Assembly (NCBI GenBank): GCA_022701365.1
Contig: JAKUHH010000033.1
Coordinates: 48,921 to 112,920 of the forward strand
DNA length: 64,000 nt
Source of the DNA: Mycocentrospora acerina
Taxonomy: Eukaryota > Ascomycota > Dothideomycetes > Pleosporales
Reading direction: 5' to 3'
Part shown: piece by piece, positions 23,373 to 37,100 of the stretch
How the letters are laid out: the number at the start of each line of letters is the position of its first letter
How positions within the stretch are numbered: the stretch's first letter is position 1
The notes under the pieces: generated by a model
What the model was told of the DNA's origin: nothing
The model's input: the letters and a program-made list of their open reading frames with translations, nothing else
Databases searched by the model: none
Program-made: the position numbers and the translations under genes

Positions 23373-26300
23373 ACGCGAAGTATCCATGATTCCAACCATA
23401 TGATGAATGGCTACCATCAGTATACATGAATAGTGTCTATCTACACACCAAAATTCTTCTCCTAAAAGTCTTCAACAACTCCCCTTGTATAACGCTGGAC
23501 TTCTCTTACCGTTTCATCGCTCCTCGCCTGCACGTAACTCAACATTTATGTCACCACCCCTCTGATTTAGGCTGTGTGTTTCTATGCGCATCACCTATAA
23601 ACACATCTTGCGAACACAAAGCCATGCTCCCATAAGCTTTATCATGGATGAGTGAAATTCAGGAATTACCAACTGACTAAACTTATACAGGCGATATCTA
23701 GTTATTTGGTAATTATTAGTTTATTAGATACCATACAAATTGCGTTCGTGTTAAGTAGTTACAAACAATTTATTTCGTAATTACTAATTTTCCCCATCCA
23801 TGAGCTTTATAACCTCTCTCGCCGTCTGTGCCCATGAGCTCTTTCGTATGATGCTGCATTATCGCGTGACGAATAACAGTCTTGACCCAAAAATCAGACA
23901 AGGATATTTGCCATAAATCGACATGCACCGTAAAAGCTATCTATAGGGTTCAAAACAAGAGGGTAAATACAAGGCTTGCGTCTGCAGCGAGCCTGGCTAC
24001 CGGACATATAGTTATGAACATGATATCCGGCAGAACTGAGCACCCTACTAAAGAAAGTGGGCGATGTAAAATCACCACTCGGAATAACCTCCAATACGCC
24101 CGATATTCTCTAGGTGTGCAATTACAGACGAAGAATTGTGCTGACGCGACGGGTCTTGAAAAAGCGCAGCCTAAAGTTCTCGTCGCCACGGTTTCGACTG
24201 TTTGAACGAAATGAATTAAAATACGTGAACAAATGAGAAATTTTTATGGTTACATGATATAAGAAGTCATTTACATCTTGCCATTACCATTGAATGCCAT
24301 TGTAATAAACTAAGACTCCCTAGCATCACAAGCTCATCTCATGACTCGAGTGATATTTTAGACACTAATGATGAAGGAAAGATAGTCCCCAAAAGATGTG
24401 TAGATGGATCATTCGGCTCAACGCGGCTAAGGTTCGGCCTACTAGAGCATCATAGACACTAACATAATTAGCTGACGGTAGGATATGGGTGACCACAGAT
24501 AGTGATACCGCAGCGACATGGTGGTAGTTGATCAAGATCAAGTCGCACGTGTAATACTGGAGGTTGTAGTAGCCCAGGCCTTAGAGGGTAGAATCGTGGC
24601 TCTCGAATTTATGGTAATTGATGACTGCTCGATTGAGGCTTTGTCGATGGAATTCGTAGTTGATTCATCACCAAGGAGCAACTTTGCATCTAACATAATG
24701 AAATCCCACGACCAATATCCGAAGAATTTCAATATTTTGAAATGAAACTACTAGGTTCGACCACAACTTATATTTGGTAAGCCGATACATTGTTAGCAAC
24801 ACTTTTGCAACTTGAAACTGTGATGCTGTCATCTGCAGTAGTATCAAAACCCCCTCAGAACTGTGGAAGTAATAACCGTAGCAGTGGGGATCTTTGTGAT
24901 GAAAGCTATGAAAGTCTTCGTCATGGAAAATTTAGATTATGACGCGAGATGAAGTTTATGTTGAGGTCATGACAGACAGAGTCGTGGCAGCGCCGTGATA
25001 GCCTTACAAATTATCAGCTAGGTCATTGAAGAACCTTTGGGTGTGTGCCAACAAAAATATGTAGCGTATTGGGGAGTAAGGCTGCATGCCTTTCACTTGT
25101 GTATGCTGCTGGAAGATCTTGTAGTGTAATTCTCTTGCCATCACAGAGCGGAACAGTGCCATGCCCTGTCGACGCCACAAATACTCAAAATGACAATACT
25201 ACTTTTAGTGCATATTCCATATTGATTCAGAGGTGACGAAAAGATGCGTTCTGAAGGGTTGGCCGATGAGACTGTAATGTCGAGGATGGGGGCCAAGCAG
25301 TACATATGTGCTAGCGTTAGTTGAAGTCGGCAGCGTCGTGGCAATCTGCACATGCCCTCAACCAGCTCGCAAGGAGGTTTGGGGACAGTGGAGTCGAAGC
25401 AAGTATGTGGCGCGCAGAGTTAATCAATTGTTTGCCTCTATCCATCGATCAAATAGTCGATATCTTCCTCGCCAGCAATATAGTGTGACTTGCACTTGGG
25501 TGATCGAAGACTGGACGCAAGAGAGCGGTCCTCGTGAAGAGTATGCGCGAGTGTGCCAAGGCTACACTGGTCGACGAGGTTGTGGACGAATGAGTAAGTG
25601 ACTGAGCCTCCGGTATGTATTTGTATGCGATAAGTTCATGGCGGCGGCAGCCAACACAAGGCCAAGACGTCGATGCGTGTCGAGACGCGGGGCTAGTGTT
25701 TAGCGTGATGTGTGGTAAGCGACGGCACAAACGATGGGCAGAGGCGCCACCACTAAACCTTGCCTGTGGGCGGAGATGATGCAAATGCAAAGAGGTGGCC
25801 GAACAGCTGGTTGCTGGCAGAGACGTGCCCGTGGGTTATTAGCGCAGTCATGTCGTGCACTAAGCAGAAGTTGTTGCCCAGCCGTGACTACGGGGGAGGT
25901 GCCCGGGCTCAGTCGATGGCTGGGTACAAGCTAGACCTTGGTGGTAGGGCATAAGCGCCATATTTGATCAAAGGATTCAGCTTGCTGGCGGGGTTTCAAT
26001 ACACTACGAGTTGTCGTTACAAGCGCCGTAGAGTATCTATGGAGCGAATATGGGGACCGTCCAACGGAACGCGCGGGAGCCAGCGGCCCGCTGCGTTGTG
26101 TCGAGCGGCCCCAGTCTATACATTCAAAGCAAAGCTCAATCTGTGTTACATGCTCTCCTCATTCTTCATCTGCGTGAATGGCTTGCGACTGGTCTGCGAA
26201 AGAAGATAACGGTGGCAGCTCAGGCAGACTCGATGTAGTCCGATTGCTGAGGCAGAGTATCATTTGGGTCAGCCTTGCTTGTAATGCATTCCAACCATTC

Positions 26301-26506
26301 CAGACGTGGCCATATCTGCTCAGTGCTTATCAATAGAGGAAGCATGATTATGGCCAACTCACTGCGCCGCATACACGCATTGTCTGGCGTCTTTTAAATA
26401 TGTCACTGCTGCCTCAACGCTGTCGCTATGCTCTTGTCAGACGCCGCATACTTGTCATCAAAGCAGTCTTGAACATCAAGACCGTTCTTGAATTCTTTAT
26501 CGAAAA
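23373..26506. other. Intergenic, no gene recognised
   Basis: About 3.1 kb. The part at 25300-26250 is GC-richer with overlapping open frames on both strands, but the translations are compositionally odd and match nothing I know. Confidence 0.4.
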
Positions 26507-27594
26507 ATGGTACCACAACCGATCACAGAGGATTATTACATGATCCTCGGAGTCGTACAGACTGATTCGCTCGAAATAATAAAACGATCTTACAGGCGGC
26601 TGGCGCTCAAGCTCCATCCTGATCGTAATGCCAAGCATGATGCCACTGAAGCTTTTCAACGGGTGAGACTTTGTTCACTTGTCGATGGTCTTGATAATGT
26701 GCCGAATCAAAGTATCGAAGCTTGGAAGAGCTTACGACACGTTGAAGGATGAAAGAAGTCGCCGAGCCTACGACCTCATCTACCCCTCCATTACACAAAG
26801 TCGCCCTTCACCCCAAATCAGAAAAACTCCAACTCCGACTCACACTTCTGCTTCATACACTAAAATACTCAGTGAAGTAGCGCAAATAGCTGAAATTAAA
26901 AGGCTGAAACAGGAACGTCATGTACGGTGGTGGATCAAGAAGAATGCACTTGATTTATCCATCTTCGAAATACTGAGGATCGTTCGCCGAATAGAGAAAG
27001 AGATCAAGAATCTGGATGGTGTCATAGCTACCGAGGCTGCAATTGAAGCACGAAAGAATAGTTGGGGAGCATGGTTGCTGTTTCCAATATACAGGAAGGC
27101 AGAAGATAGTGGGGAGGAAAAGGCACGCAAGGATAGGCAAAGGCAGGAGAGAAATATCGAGAAAGACATGAAGGAAAGACGGCTAAGCTTGAAAAAGGAA
27201 GACATCCAAAAAGAGCAAAACCTGTTAAGGCGGAGGAAGATGTTCATGCTGCGGATTTGGTTGATAATGAGAGGATACAGGTTATTGAGGCTACAATCCG
27301 GGCCAAAGACCTTCAAGAAAAGCGAGAAAGGGAGACAGCAGAAAGAGAGAGACTAGCAAAGATCTGGAAACAGCAACAGGAGCAAATGGAAAAACGACAA
27401 CGGGAGGCGGCAGAGGCTTGGAGAAAGCTACAAGCGGAGCAGCGACTCGCAGAACAACAACGACAAGCAGAAGATCGAGCAGCTGAGCAGAAGAGATTTA
27501 GTGAAGAGGATAGAGCATGGCAGAACATTATTAACGATGAAGAGAAGATCTATGAGGAAAGATACGCACATTTCAATTTCTCCGATGAAAGCAT
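26507..27594 (+). pseudogene. J-domain protein gene, 5' part (split by retrotransposon)
   Basis: Exon 1 (26507-26662) encodes most of a J domain: EDYYMILGV, YRRLALKLHPD with the HPD motif at residues 37-39. A 58-nt intron (26663-26720, GTGAGA...CGAAG) joins it in phase to LGRAYDTLKDERSRRAYDLI, completing the J domain. A long charged, helix-rich, coiled-coil-like region follows (many K/E/R/Q). There are two lesions. First, the frame shifts at about 27227-27229; NLL in one frame continues as AEEDVHAADLVDNERI in another, consistent with one lost A. Second, the frame is interrupted at AGCAT 27590-27594, the left copy of a 5-bp target duplication. The remainder of the gene is at 42720-42983. J proteins stimulate Hsp70; the exact partner is unknown. 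Confidence 0.9.
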
Positions 27595-27858
27595 TGTCAG
27601 GATTGCACCCCGATTGGAGTAAGCGGAGGTTACTCCTAGGTATCAGTACCAAGGAGTTCCGTACTGGAGCACTATGAGAACCTTATACCCCTCTCTTAGT
27701 ATCTGTTACTATCTAGACTACTAAGAGACCCTTATATAGGCTACTATAGAATTATTATAAAGAAACTAGCAATTTATCTATAAAATACTACTATTATATA
27801 TGTATACTATATAAAGACTCTACTTACTTAGTAATATAAAAAAAGAAGGTTCTTAATA
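27595..27858 (+). repeat. 5' LTR of the outer element
   Basis: 264 bp, starts TGTCAGGATTGCACC and ends TTCTTAATA (RIP-altered CAACA). The first about 90 bases, next to the gene, are almost unmutated; the rest carries many C-to-T and G-to-A differences from the 3' LTR. Confidence 0.92.
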
Positions 27859-29959
27859 TTTAAATTACTTTACTCTATATTTTTAACTAAGAAATTAGAA
27901 TATAAGTAACTACAGGAGCTTAAACATAAGAAATAGTACCCTAGACAGACAGTTAGTTAGACAGGCTGCTTATCTAGAAGGGCCTACTATTAGCTTAGTT
28001 AATAGAATTTAAAAAGTAGACACTAATAACAAAACAGACTCTTTTAATCTAATAGCTAGTACTAAAATATAAATAAGGCCTAAAGTAGTAAAAACACTAC
28101 TCTTAAACATTAATTTTGCTACTTTAAGCTAGAATAGTCTAGTAGTATCTGCTAAAGACTAGAAGTTAGATACTTTATACACTTAGTTATATAAAGCCTA
28201 ACAGTAACAAAAATAAGAATAACTTAAAGAAGTTTAATCTAGATATAAGTAAAGAGACAAAAAAGCACTTTTAATAATAGGAAATAAGTTAATACCTGCA
28301 ATAAACTTATTAGCTTTAGTATTATTAGCCTTTTTACGCCTAGAGCCTCTACAAAAGTACTCTAAGACTAACTAAGTAGAGTATAACTATTAAGAATAAG
28401 ATTATAAGTCCTTCTTTCTGTAATTTCTATTAAACTTCCTAAAAGTATAATAAAAAGTAGACTTTAGAGTCTTACATATTTTAGAACCCCTTAAAATACT
28501 ATAGAAAGCCTACTATATAACTAAGTAGTTTACCTTAGCTATATAAAAGCTTATATAGGCTATCTTAAAAATAGTTATATTAAACACACTTAGCACTTTA
28601 TCTAAAAGGATATAGCAAGCCTATAATATTCTAAAATATACTTAATAAAAGCTAAACTAGTCTCTAATAAACCTTATAGATTATCTTAGACTATACTAAA
28701 AAAAACTAGGAATATTACAGTTATTAAACTTCTAAGTACTCTAGTTTATCTTAGCACTATAATAAGATATCTAGAAAGACCTTTTTCTACTCTTAGTAGA
28801 CTGCTAAAACACCTTACTACTAGTAGAAGAAAATGCAAATATTATCTATTAAAGAAAAAGTTAAGGCAAAGACTAAAAGGAAATTCTAACTTAAAAAGAC
28901 CTAGGAAAACCTAAAAAATATAGCTATAAGCTAAAAGAGACTAAAAGACTCTATAAAAAGTTAAAAAAGAATAATATTACTTAGCTACCCAAGAATAAGC
29001 ATAAAAGGAGTAATAAATACTTTGTAAATAAACTAAAGACATGCTATAAGTATAAAAAGCTAAGTTATATCTAGCTTAACTACTTAAACCTAAAAAAAGA
29101 TAAAAAGTTTATAGTTAAGAATAAAGAAGGAAAAGATAAAGGGCAGAAAGACTAAAGACATACTTATCTACTTATATTACTCTTTTATTAGAAAATAAGG
29201 ATCTTAAGACATTGCAAGAAGCCTTATACCTAAAGCCTACTTACTTACTTACTATATAAGTTATAGTACAATCCTCTAAGCTTATAAAGGCTATAATTAA
29301 TAGTAGCTTCTAGCTAAACTTAATATTATTATTATTAGTAAAGAAACTTATCCTCTAAGTTAACCCTCTCCTAAAGCTCTTAGATAAAAGGGTAGATAAA
29401 GGCTAATTAAAAATATATAAGATAACTAAGGTTAAAGTAAATATTACAGACTTATACAGATATATAGAAACCTACATAATCTTATTTATAGTAACAGATT
29501 AAGAAGGTATAGAGTACACCTAAGTCTGCTATAAATTAATATAAGTAATCTAAAGATAAGCTTTGCTAGTTAGCAATTACTTTTTAAAAAAAAAAAAGCA
29601 AAAGATTTACCCTTTTTTTAAAAAATAGCTATAGAAGATACTAAATAATTTAAGAAGAGTATATATAATCTTAGAATAGATATATATGCCTGCCTTATAG
29701 GCTTAGTAGGCTAGAGAGGGACAGAAGACCCTATAAAAGGCTAAATACCCTTATAATATACAGAATATGCTAATATAGAGTTAAAGCAAGATATAAAAGC
29801 ACTCCTTAAGTACAGCTCTTACAATCTAGCTATCCTGTTAACACTAGACAGTGTGCTACCTTATTAGCTATTATATAACTTGTTAATAATAAAGTTAAAA
29901 ATACTTTAAAAGTATCTAACTAAGTTTATAGCAAAAAAGTAGATCTGCAGATTAAAGTT

Positions 29960-30400
29960 ACTAGTAAAAGCACTAATACTCTTTATTAAGAAAAAAGATA
30001 GTAGCCTAAGGCTTTATATAGACTATAGAGGCTTAAATAAGATCTTTATTAAAAATAGACATCTATTACTTTTTATTTTAGAATTACTTAAACATCTCTC
30101 TTAAGCTAAATTCTTTATAAAGCTTAATTTAAGAGAAGCTTAATATATAATTTAGATTATAGAAAGTAATAAATAGAAGACTGCATTTTGTACAAGATAC
30201 AGCTATTATAAGTATACTATTATGCTATTTAGCCTAATAAACACACCTGCGCAGTTCTAAGCTTATATAAACTAGGCTCTAATAGAACTACTTAATATGT
30301 CTTGCATAGTCTACTTAGATAATATCTTAATTTACTTAAAAATAGAAGAGGATTATATAAGATATATTAAGAAGGTCCTTAATTAATTGCGTACAGCAAA
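29960..30400 (+). pseudogene. Reverse transcriptase relic of the outer element
   Basis: Translated remnants LYIDYRGLNKIFIKNRH (about 30012) and YLDNILIYLK (about 30311, from the family's YLDDILIY) mark the Ty3/gypsy reverse-transcriptase core. Stops interrupt every frame. The order (reverse transcriptase, then integrase-like DNA near 31.5-32.2 kb) fits gypsy elements. Confidence 0.8.
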
Positions 30401-33400
30401 GCTATATATTAAGCTTAGTAAGTATAAGTAGTATATATAACATATAAAGTACCTAAGGTATATAATTTCCTTAAAAAGAATCTACATTAACTAAAAAAGA
30501 GCTTTAACTATATAGAACTAGCTAAAGCTATGCACAGTGTGTAATATACAAGTATTTATTAGCTTTATAAATTACTATTAACAATTTATAGCTAGATTCT
30601 TTAGATTAGTGCTCTTATTAACTACTCTAACCTAGAAAGGCCTAAATATAGCCTAAGGCAGACTAGCTATAAGAAAAGAAGAAAGTTAACTCTTAGACAT
30701 AAAAAAAGAAAGTAAAGAAGCTTTTAATAAGCTAAAAAATGCATTCTTAGAAGTACTAATACTAGTACATTTTAATCTAGAAAGAAAAATAAAAGTAGAA
30801 GTTAATGCTTTAAGAGGGGTAATTACAGGTATTCTAAGCTAGTTAGTGCTAGAAGAAGGCTAAAAACCTTAATAAAGGCTAGTAGACTTCTTTTTAAAGA
30901 AACTTATCTAAGCAAAGTATAATTATAACACGCATAATAAGGAACTACTAGTAATAGTTAAAAGTCTAGAGTATTAGCACTAGTATCTTAATAAGATCTA
31001 CTTTAAGATCCTAACAGACTATATAAATCTAAAATAGTTTATAGAAAATAAAATACTAAGCTACTAATAAGTAAGACACTACCTATTACTGTTAAGGTTT
31101 AATTTTATCTTAAATAATTACTTAAGAAGCATAAACCTAGCAGATAGCCCCTTAAGAAGACTAGATTATATAAGAGAAGCTAAGAAACTAGCCTTTAAAT
31201 ATAATAAGGCTTTTATTTAACTATTAAAAAACTTGCTATAAAGAAAAAAAAAGACACTCTTATAATAGTAGTAGTAATAATATAGGCAGAAAAAAGATCT
31301 TAAGCCTAGAATTATATATATAAAGTGTTAAAAGACTTTTAAAAAGCAGATAAAGGACATGCTAAGGAACTAGTGCCTACAGAAGAATAAGAAATAACAG
31401 ATATATCTTTTAAAAGGACATCTGCAGAAAGTAACTTAGAAGTAATAATAAATAAGCTAAAAGGGCTAAAAATACCTTAAAGAGGTATCTTAACATTTAT
31501 AATAATAAAATAAAAAGTAAAAGCACTCTAAGAATATTATAATAACCCTCTTGCAGGTTACTTTAGATTATAAAGGACATTAGAAAAGCTATAACACTAG
31601 TATATCTAAGAAGGTATAAAGAAGGATATTTTAGAGTACATAAAAAGTTATTTAGTCTATAAAAAGGCAACACCTATAAGATATAAACTATACAGACTCT
31701 TAGCTTTACTTCTTCTACTAATAAAAGTATAAGAGGAAGTAATAATAGATTTTATTATAGAACTTCTTTTAAGCTAGTTTAATAAGCATATATATAACAT
31801 AGTGCTTATAGTAGTATGCTATTTAACTAAAATAGCCTATTATATCTTAGTAAGAGGCAACTAGGATAGCACAGACTAAGCCTAAGCCTAGATAAAGGAA
31901 GTAATCTAACTATATAGAGTCCTCTTAAGGATAATTTTAGACTAAAGCTTATTAATAAATGCTAAACCTTAGAACACTTTCTAATACTACTTAAACTTAA
32001 GAAGAGTCCTTTTATCTGCTTACTATCTACAGACAAATAGGCAGACAGAAAGATAAAACTAGACACTTAAATAATACCTATAATATTATTATAGCCTAGA
32101 ATAAGATAATTAGGTCTTATAAGTAGTAATAGCAGAATTTGTGTATAATAACAGTATACACGCTACTATAAATACTACACTATTCTAAGCATACTATAAA
32201 ATAAACCCTTATAGCGCAAACTAGCCTAGTATAGCCTTAGGCAAGTAAGAATTACCCCTAAGAAAAGACCTAGCTTTAAAAGTTCTAAGTATTTAATAAG
32301 AGTATAGAAGAAAAATCTAAGTAAGTAATACTTACTAAAAAGCTTATAAAGATAAAAAAAGACTCTAAATACTTTTTAAGATAAGAGATTAAATAATAAT
32401 TATAAATAAGCATATATACTCTTTATACCTAAAGAAAAAACTAGATTAGAAGTTTTTAGGCCTAGGATACATAGTAGCCTAATATAAGCTATCTGCATTT
32501 AAAGTAGACATACTAGGACTAAAGAGTGTATACTTAGTCTTTTATATGTTACTACTAAAACTATATAATGCAAAGAGCTAGATACTTTATCTAAAAATAC
32601 TAATTATAGACACCTTATATAAGTTTAGTAATAATATATATAAGGTAGACTACATTATTAAAAAGAGATAAAAAGATATAGACTAATAGGAATACTTAGT
32701 CTATTAGACAGGCTACTTAAAAGAAGAGGACTCTTAAGAACTAGGTCTAAATATTTTAGCTAAGGTACTCTAAAAATTCTAGCTAAAAGAAGGAGTAACC
32801 CTAAAAAGGTAAAAGAAGTCTATACTAAAGTGTTATAGGCAACCCTTAAAAGAAAGAGAAAATAACAGGACCTAATAGCAAATAGTAACAAAACTAGAGT
32901 TACTTTTACTTATTTTCTCTATAAAAAGGGTTTTTAGAGGTGTTTAAAGGCACTTTAGACAACATAAGTATCTATTAGTCTAGTATTAACTTTAAAACCT
33001 TATAGACACTTAGTATAGGCTATTATAGCCTATAATAGTCTATAATAATTACTATTAAAATAAATAAAAGCAAGAAAACTTAAAGAAGTAAAAAACTAAC
33101 TAAGAAATATAAAAGGGACTAAGTTAGAAGAAGGAAAGAAATTCTATTTATAAAAGGTAAATAAGGCCTAAGTTATTAATCTTATAAACTCTAAAGACAA
33201 AATCCCTTATACTATAAAAACCTAACCTAACAGCTTATTATAGCCTATAATACTCTATTTTTACTTAAGAACTACTAGAAAGACACTACCTGTCTACTTA
33301 CTAAGAGCAGAAAGTTCTAATAACTTCTTCTAGAGAATAGTAACTTTCTTAGTAAGAATACCTTTATAAGCAGACATAGCAGTTACTCTCTCTGCTATAA

Positions 33401-33806
33401 GCGCAGTAATCTTATTTATTATCTCTTTAGCACTGCAAGTGTTATCTAAAGCCTTACTAAGAATAAAACTACTATATTTTTTTTAGCTAAATTAGTAAGA
33501 AGTATAAAAGAGATATAAAGGAATAAAATACCCTCTTTAAAAGTATAAAAGCTTTAGTCTCTATCTTATTAACTACAGCAGCTTCTAGCAAATGCTTCTA
33601 AGCTTTAACCTTACTAGTAACTATCTTCTTATTACGCTTGTAACTAGCAAGGTAAATTACAGATATAAGAGACTTATTAGCATAAACTGTGCTATTATAA
33701 AGAGCTAAGTAAATACTATAAGAGATTACAGTCTTAAGAATTATAGTTAGCCTTATTCTAGCCTAGAATAGTCTAAAAGTACTTAATATATACCTTATAA
33801 GCTGCC

Positions 33807-34094
33807 TGTAACGTTCACAACGTCACATCCTATTATTACCCCTAAGTTAACCAACACCTATCTAATAGCTACCTGATTTATACTCGCCTTAGATAGTAAC
33901 CCTAGGAAGGGATATATAAGAGGGGCAGTTAGTGTAGCTTTATAGAGTAGTTTTTCTGTATCCTTTTATACAAGACCTATAGGTGTAGAGAATAGTATCT
34001 TTAGTTTACCCTCTAGTCTTAGCACTCTTATATGCCTAGTAGTAGATACTTTAGACCTTATTTAGATTACTCTCTTATAACCTGCGTTATTATA
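33807..34094 (+). repeat. 5' LTR of the inner element
   Basis: 288 bp. Starts TGTAACGTTCACAACGTC; the terminal CGTTACA reads ATTATA through RIP-type changes. Flank CTGCC on the left. Confidence 0.92.
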
Positions 34095-36599
34095 TTATAC
34101 AGAAAAACTTGTCTTAGCTAGTAACAGCCTCTAAATAATATTGCTACTTATTTTATTTAGATTATATCTAAGCCTTATCTAATTTAGAACTAATTTAGAC
34201 TATACTATTATATCTAGTATTTTGTTACAGCTAAAATCCCTATAATCTCTTAATAACTAAAGCCTTTAGGTTTAGAACTTCTTAGACTACTGCATTAAGA
34301 TTACTTTAAAATAGCTGCATAGGATTACACTAAGGTAGAAACTTAGAGACTATTAAGAACCTAGCAGAATTAGACCTAACTCTAATATCTGCTACTATTA
34401 CCTTAGGTTTAAAAGAACTAACTTAAAGATTAGTATATACTTAAGGCTTAACCTTAAAGGTAGCAGTAGAGATGTCTAACCCTACTTTAACTCTTAATCT
34501 AGTAAGAATAAGTATAGAGCTTTTATCTAATTTAGACTAAGAAAAAGAGGACTTAGCTTAATTAGTTGCCTAACTTTAAGCAGAAATCTAGGAACTACAG
34601 CAAGCTATAATTGCCTTAGACTACCCTCTACCTAGTACTAAATTACTACTAACTCTTTTAGAATAACTTTAACTCTTAAAGTTCTAGTCTAAGATTTTAA
34701 TTAACAATACTATACACATAAAACTATCTAAAAGAATACTATCTATTAATGTTCTTAATAATAGTTGCAACTTAACTTTTTAATAATAGCAAGCTTCTAT
34801 CTAAGACTAATTAGAGATTAATGTAGACTACTATTAGAGTAAGTGCACATGCATAGTGTTAGTTTAGGGATATACTTCTAGCTTAGCTAAGGAGTACCTA
34901 GAGCCTTAATACCTATCTAATACTCTATCTAACTGTTTTAAGATTACAGAAGATATAATTAACTTACTTAAGTCTTATTTTATTACAGGAAATAAGAGAG
35001 CTAAGAGCTAAGCTGCTTTTAATAAACTCTATATAAATAAGACAGAAACCTTCCTTACTTTTAAAGCATGTTTCCTTAGTGCTGCTATTAGGAGATAAGT
35101 ACTTAAATTAGAATAGTTTTACTACTTATAGACAAAGATTACACTAACCTTGCAGATACCTAGCTTTAAGTTTAAGCAATAATAGAATAACTCCTTTAAG
35201 CTTATAGTTAAACACCTAACAGCATTTAATATAGAGCAAAAGAACTATCCCTTAGTCTTAACTATAAAGAGCATAATCTATATAATATATAAACTAGGTT
35301 AACTTTATTTAAGTCTAATTTAGAGGTCCCTACTAAGAATAAACTATAACTTATACTAATAAGCAGACCTCTGTATCTAAATTTAACTCTAACCTTTACC
35401 TGCCCTTTAGCCTATATCTAAGACTTTAGGCCTTGCAAAAGACTTAACTCTAAGCAACTACTATAACTATAGTAAGCTAAGACACTTTTTAAGTAAGTGC
35501 CTCTTACCTTAAGTATAGAAGATTAAGTTTAAAGAACTAGGCAAAGACTTAGAAGATTTAGGAAGAGACAAAGATAAAGATTAGACAGGAAATAAAGACA
35601 CCTAGGAGGACCTTCTTTCTTAGGCTTAAACTGTTATAACCTTTTAAATCTTAGTCTCTTAAACTTGTTTAAGAGACTACATTTCCTTTCTCTTTCTATT
35701 CTTTATGCTAAGGGCCTTAGAGTCTAATTACACTTATTAATTAACACTAGTGCCTAAGGTTATCTTTTCTTAAATTTAAAGATTACTACTTTTATTTTAT
35801 TAGCTCTTTAGACTCTTATCTAAAAGCTACCCTTTTAAGTTACTATTAAGAGGTTTTAAGACTAAATCTTGTCTCTAGTAACTTAGTATATCTGTTTGTA
35901 TCTAATTATTAATAAAAGAAAGATCTATAACTGCTTATTTATAATACTAGATCTTAGCTTATAAGACTATATTATTAGAATTAAATAGATAAAATGTTTT
36001 AAACTAAGGTTAGATACAGATTACTCCTAGATTATCTAGCTAGGCTGCTATCCTGCTGTGTACAATCCTGCCCTACTAATCTTAATAACCTTTAACTAAA
36101 CAGTTTCTGCTAAAACTATTGCTTTAGATATTATATAACAAGACAAGCTATAAGAATAAGAAGACTATTAGAAAAAGTATAGTATAACTACTACTGTTTA
36201 TAAGATTTAAGAGATACTTTAACTCTTAAAGAGTTAGAAGTTCTTGCCTTTTATTACATAAGATCTAATGCTAAAACCTATCTAACTCCTACTAGAACTT
36301 ATCTTTACTAAACCTTCTTTTTATATTACTCTTATTTCTGCTAACACTTTCTACTTTAATATAAAACACTAAGAAAATAAATTCTTTACTACTAGCTTTT
36401 ATAAAATTAACTAAATTTTAAACAAGAAGAGGCTAAAAGATAACCTTAATAATGCAGCCTTAATACAAGACTAATTACTACCTTATTACTACTTCTTCTA
36501 AAATATCTTTAGTAAAACTACTGCAGAAGTTCTTCTAGACTTCTAACCTTATAACTACAAAATTATACTAACAGAACTCCTACTAAACAGTTACAGCCT

Positions 36600-37100
36600 T
36601 CTGTACAAATAAAATATAGAAGAGCTAAAAGCTACTAAATATTATATTTAAGAAAACCTCTAAAGAGGTTTAATTAATTATAGTTAGAGCTCTTTTGCTT
36701 CTCTTATCCTATATATATAAAAGGCAAATAAAGACCTCTATATCTGTGTAGACTACTGTAAACTAAATAACCTTACTTATAAAGATATCTATTTAATTCC
36801 TTGCATAGATAAGCTCTTAGCCTGCCTTTTAAAGGCTAAGATCTTTACTAAGTTTAATATTTATTCTACATTTAACTGCATCTATATAGACCTAAACTCT
36901 AAAGAGTATACTACCTTTTAAACCTATTATAAGACATATAAATATAAAGTACTACCTTTTAGCCTCTGTAACAGCCTTACAACCTACTAATAGTATATAA
37001 ATAATGTATTAATTAACTTCCTAGATAATTTCTATATTACCTACTTAGATAATATTTTAATCTATTTAGAAGACCCTATTACTTATAAATAGTATGTAAA
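36600..37100 (+). pseudogene. Reverse transcriptase relic of the inner element
   Basis: Readable pieces ICVDYCKLNNLTYKDIYLIP, AKIFTKFN and YLDNILIYLEDP match the Ty3/gypsy reverse-transcriptase core (VDYRxLN, YLDDILIY). The frame is broken by RIP-type stops. Confidence 0.8.

Noticed and set aside
25308..26238. Several overlapping open frames on both strands
   Set aside because: They overlap each other, show no recognisable motifs and no splice pattern; probably chance in GC-richer DNA.
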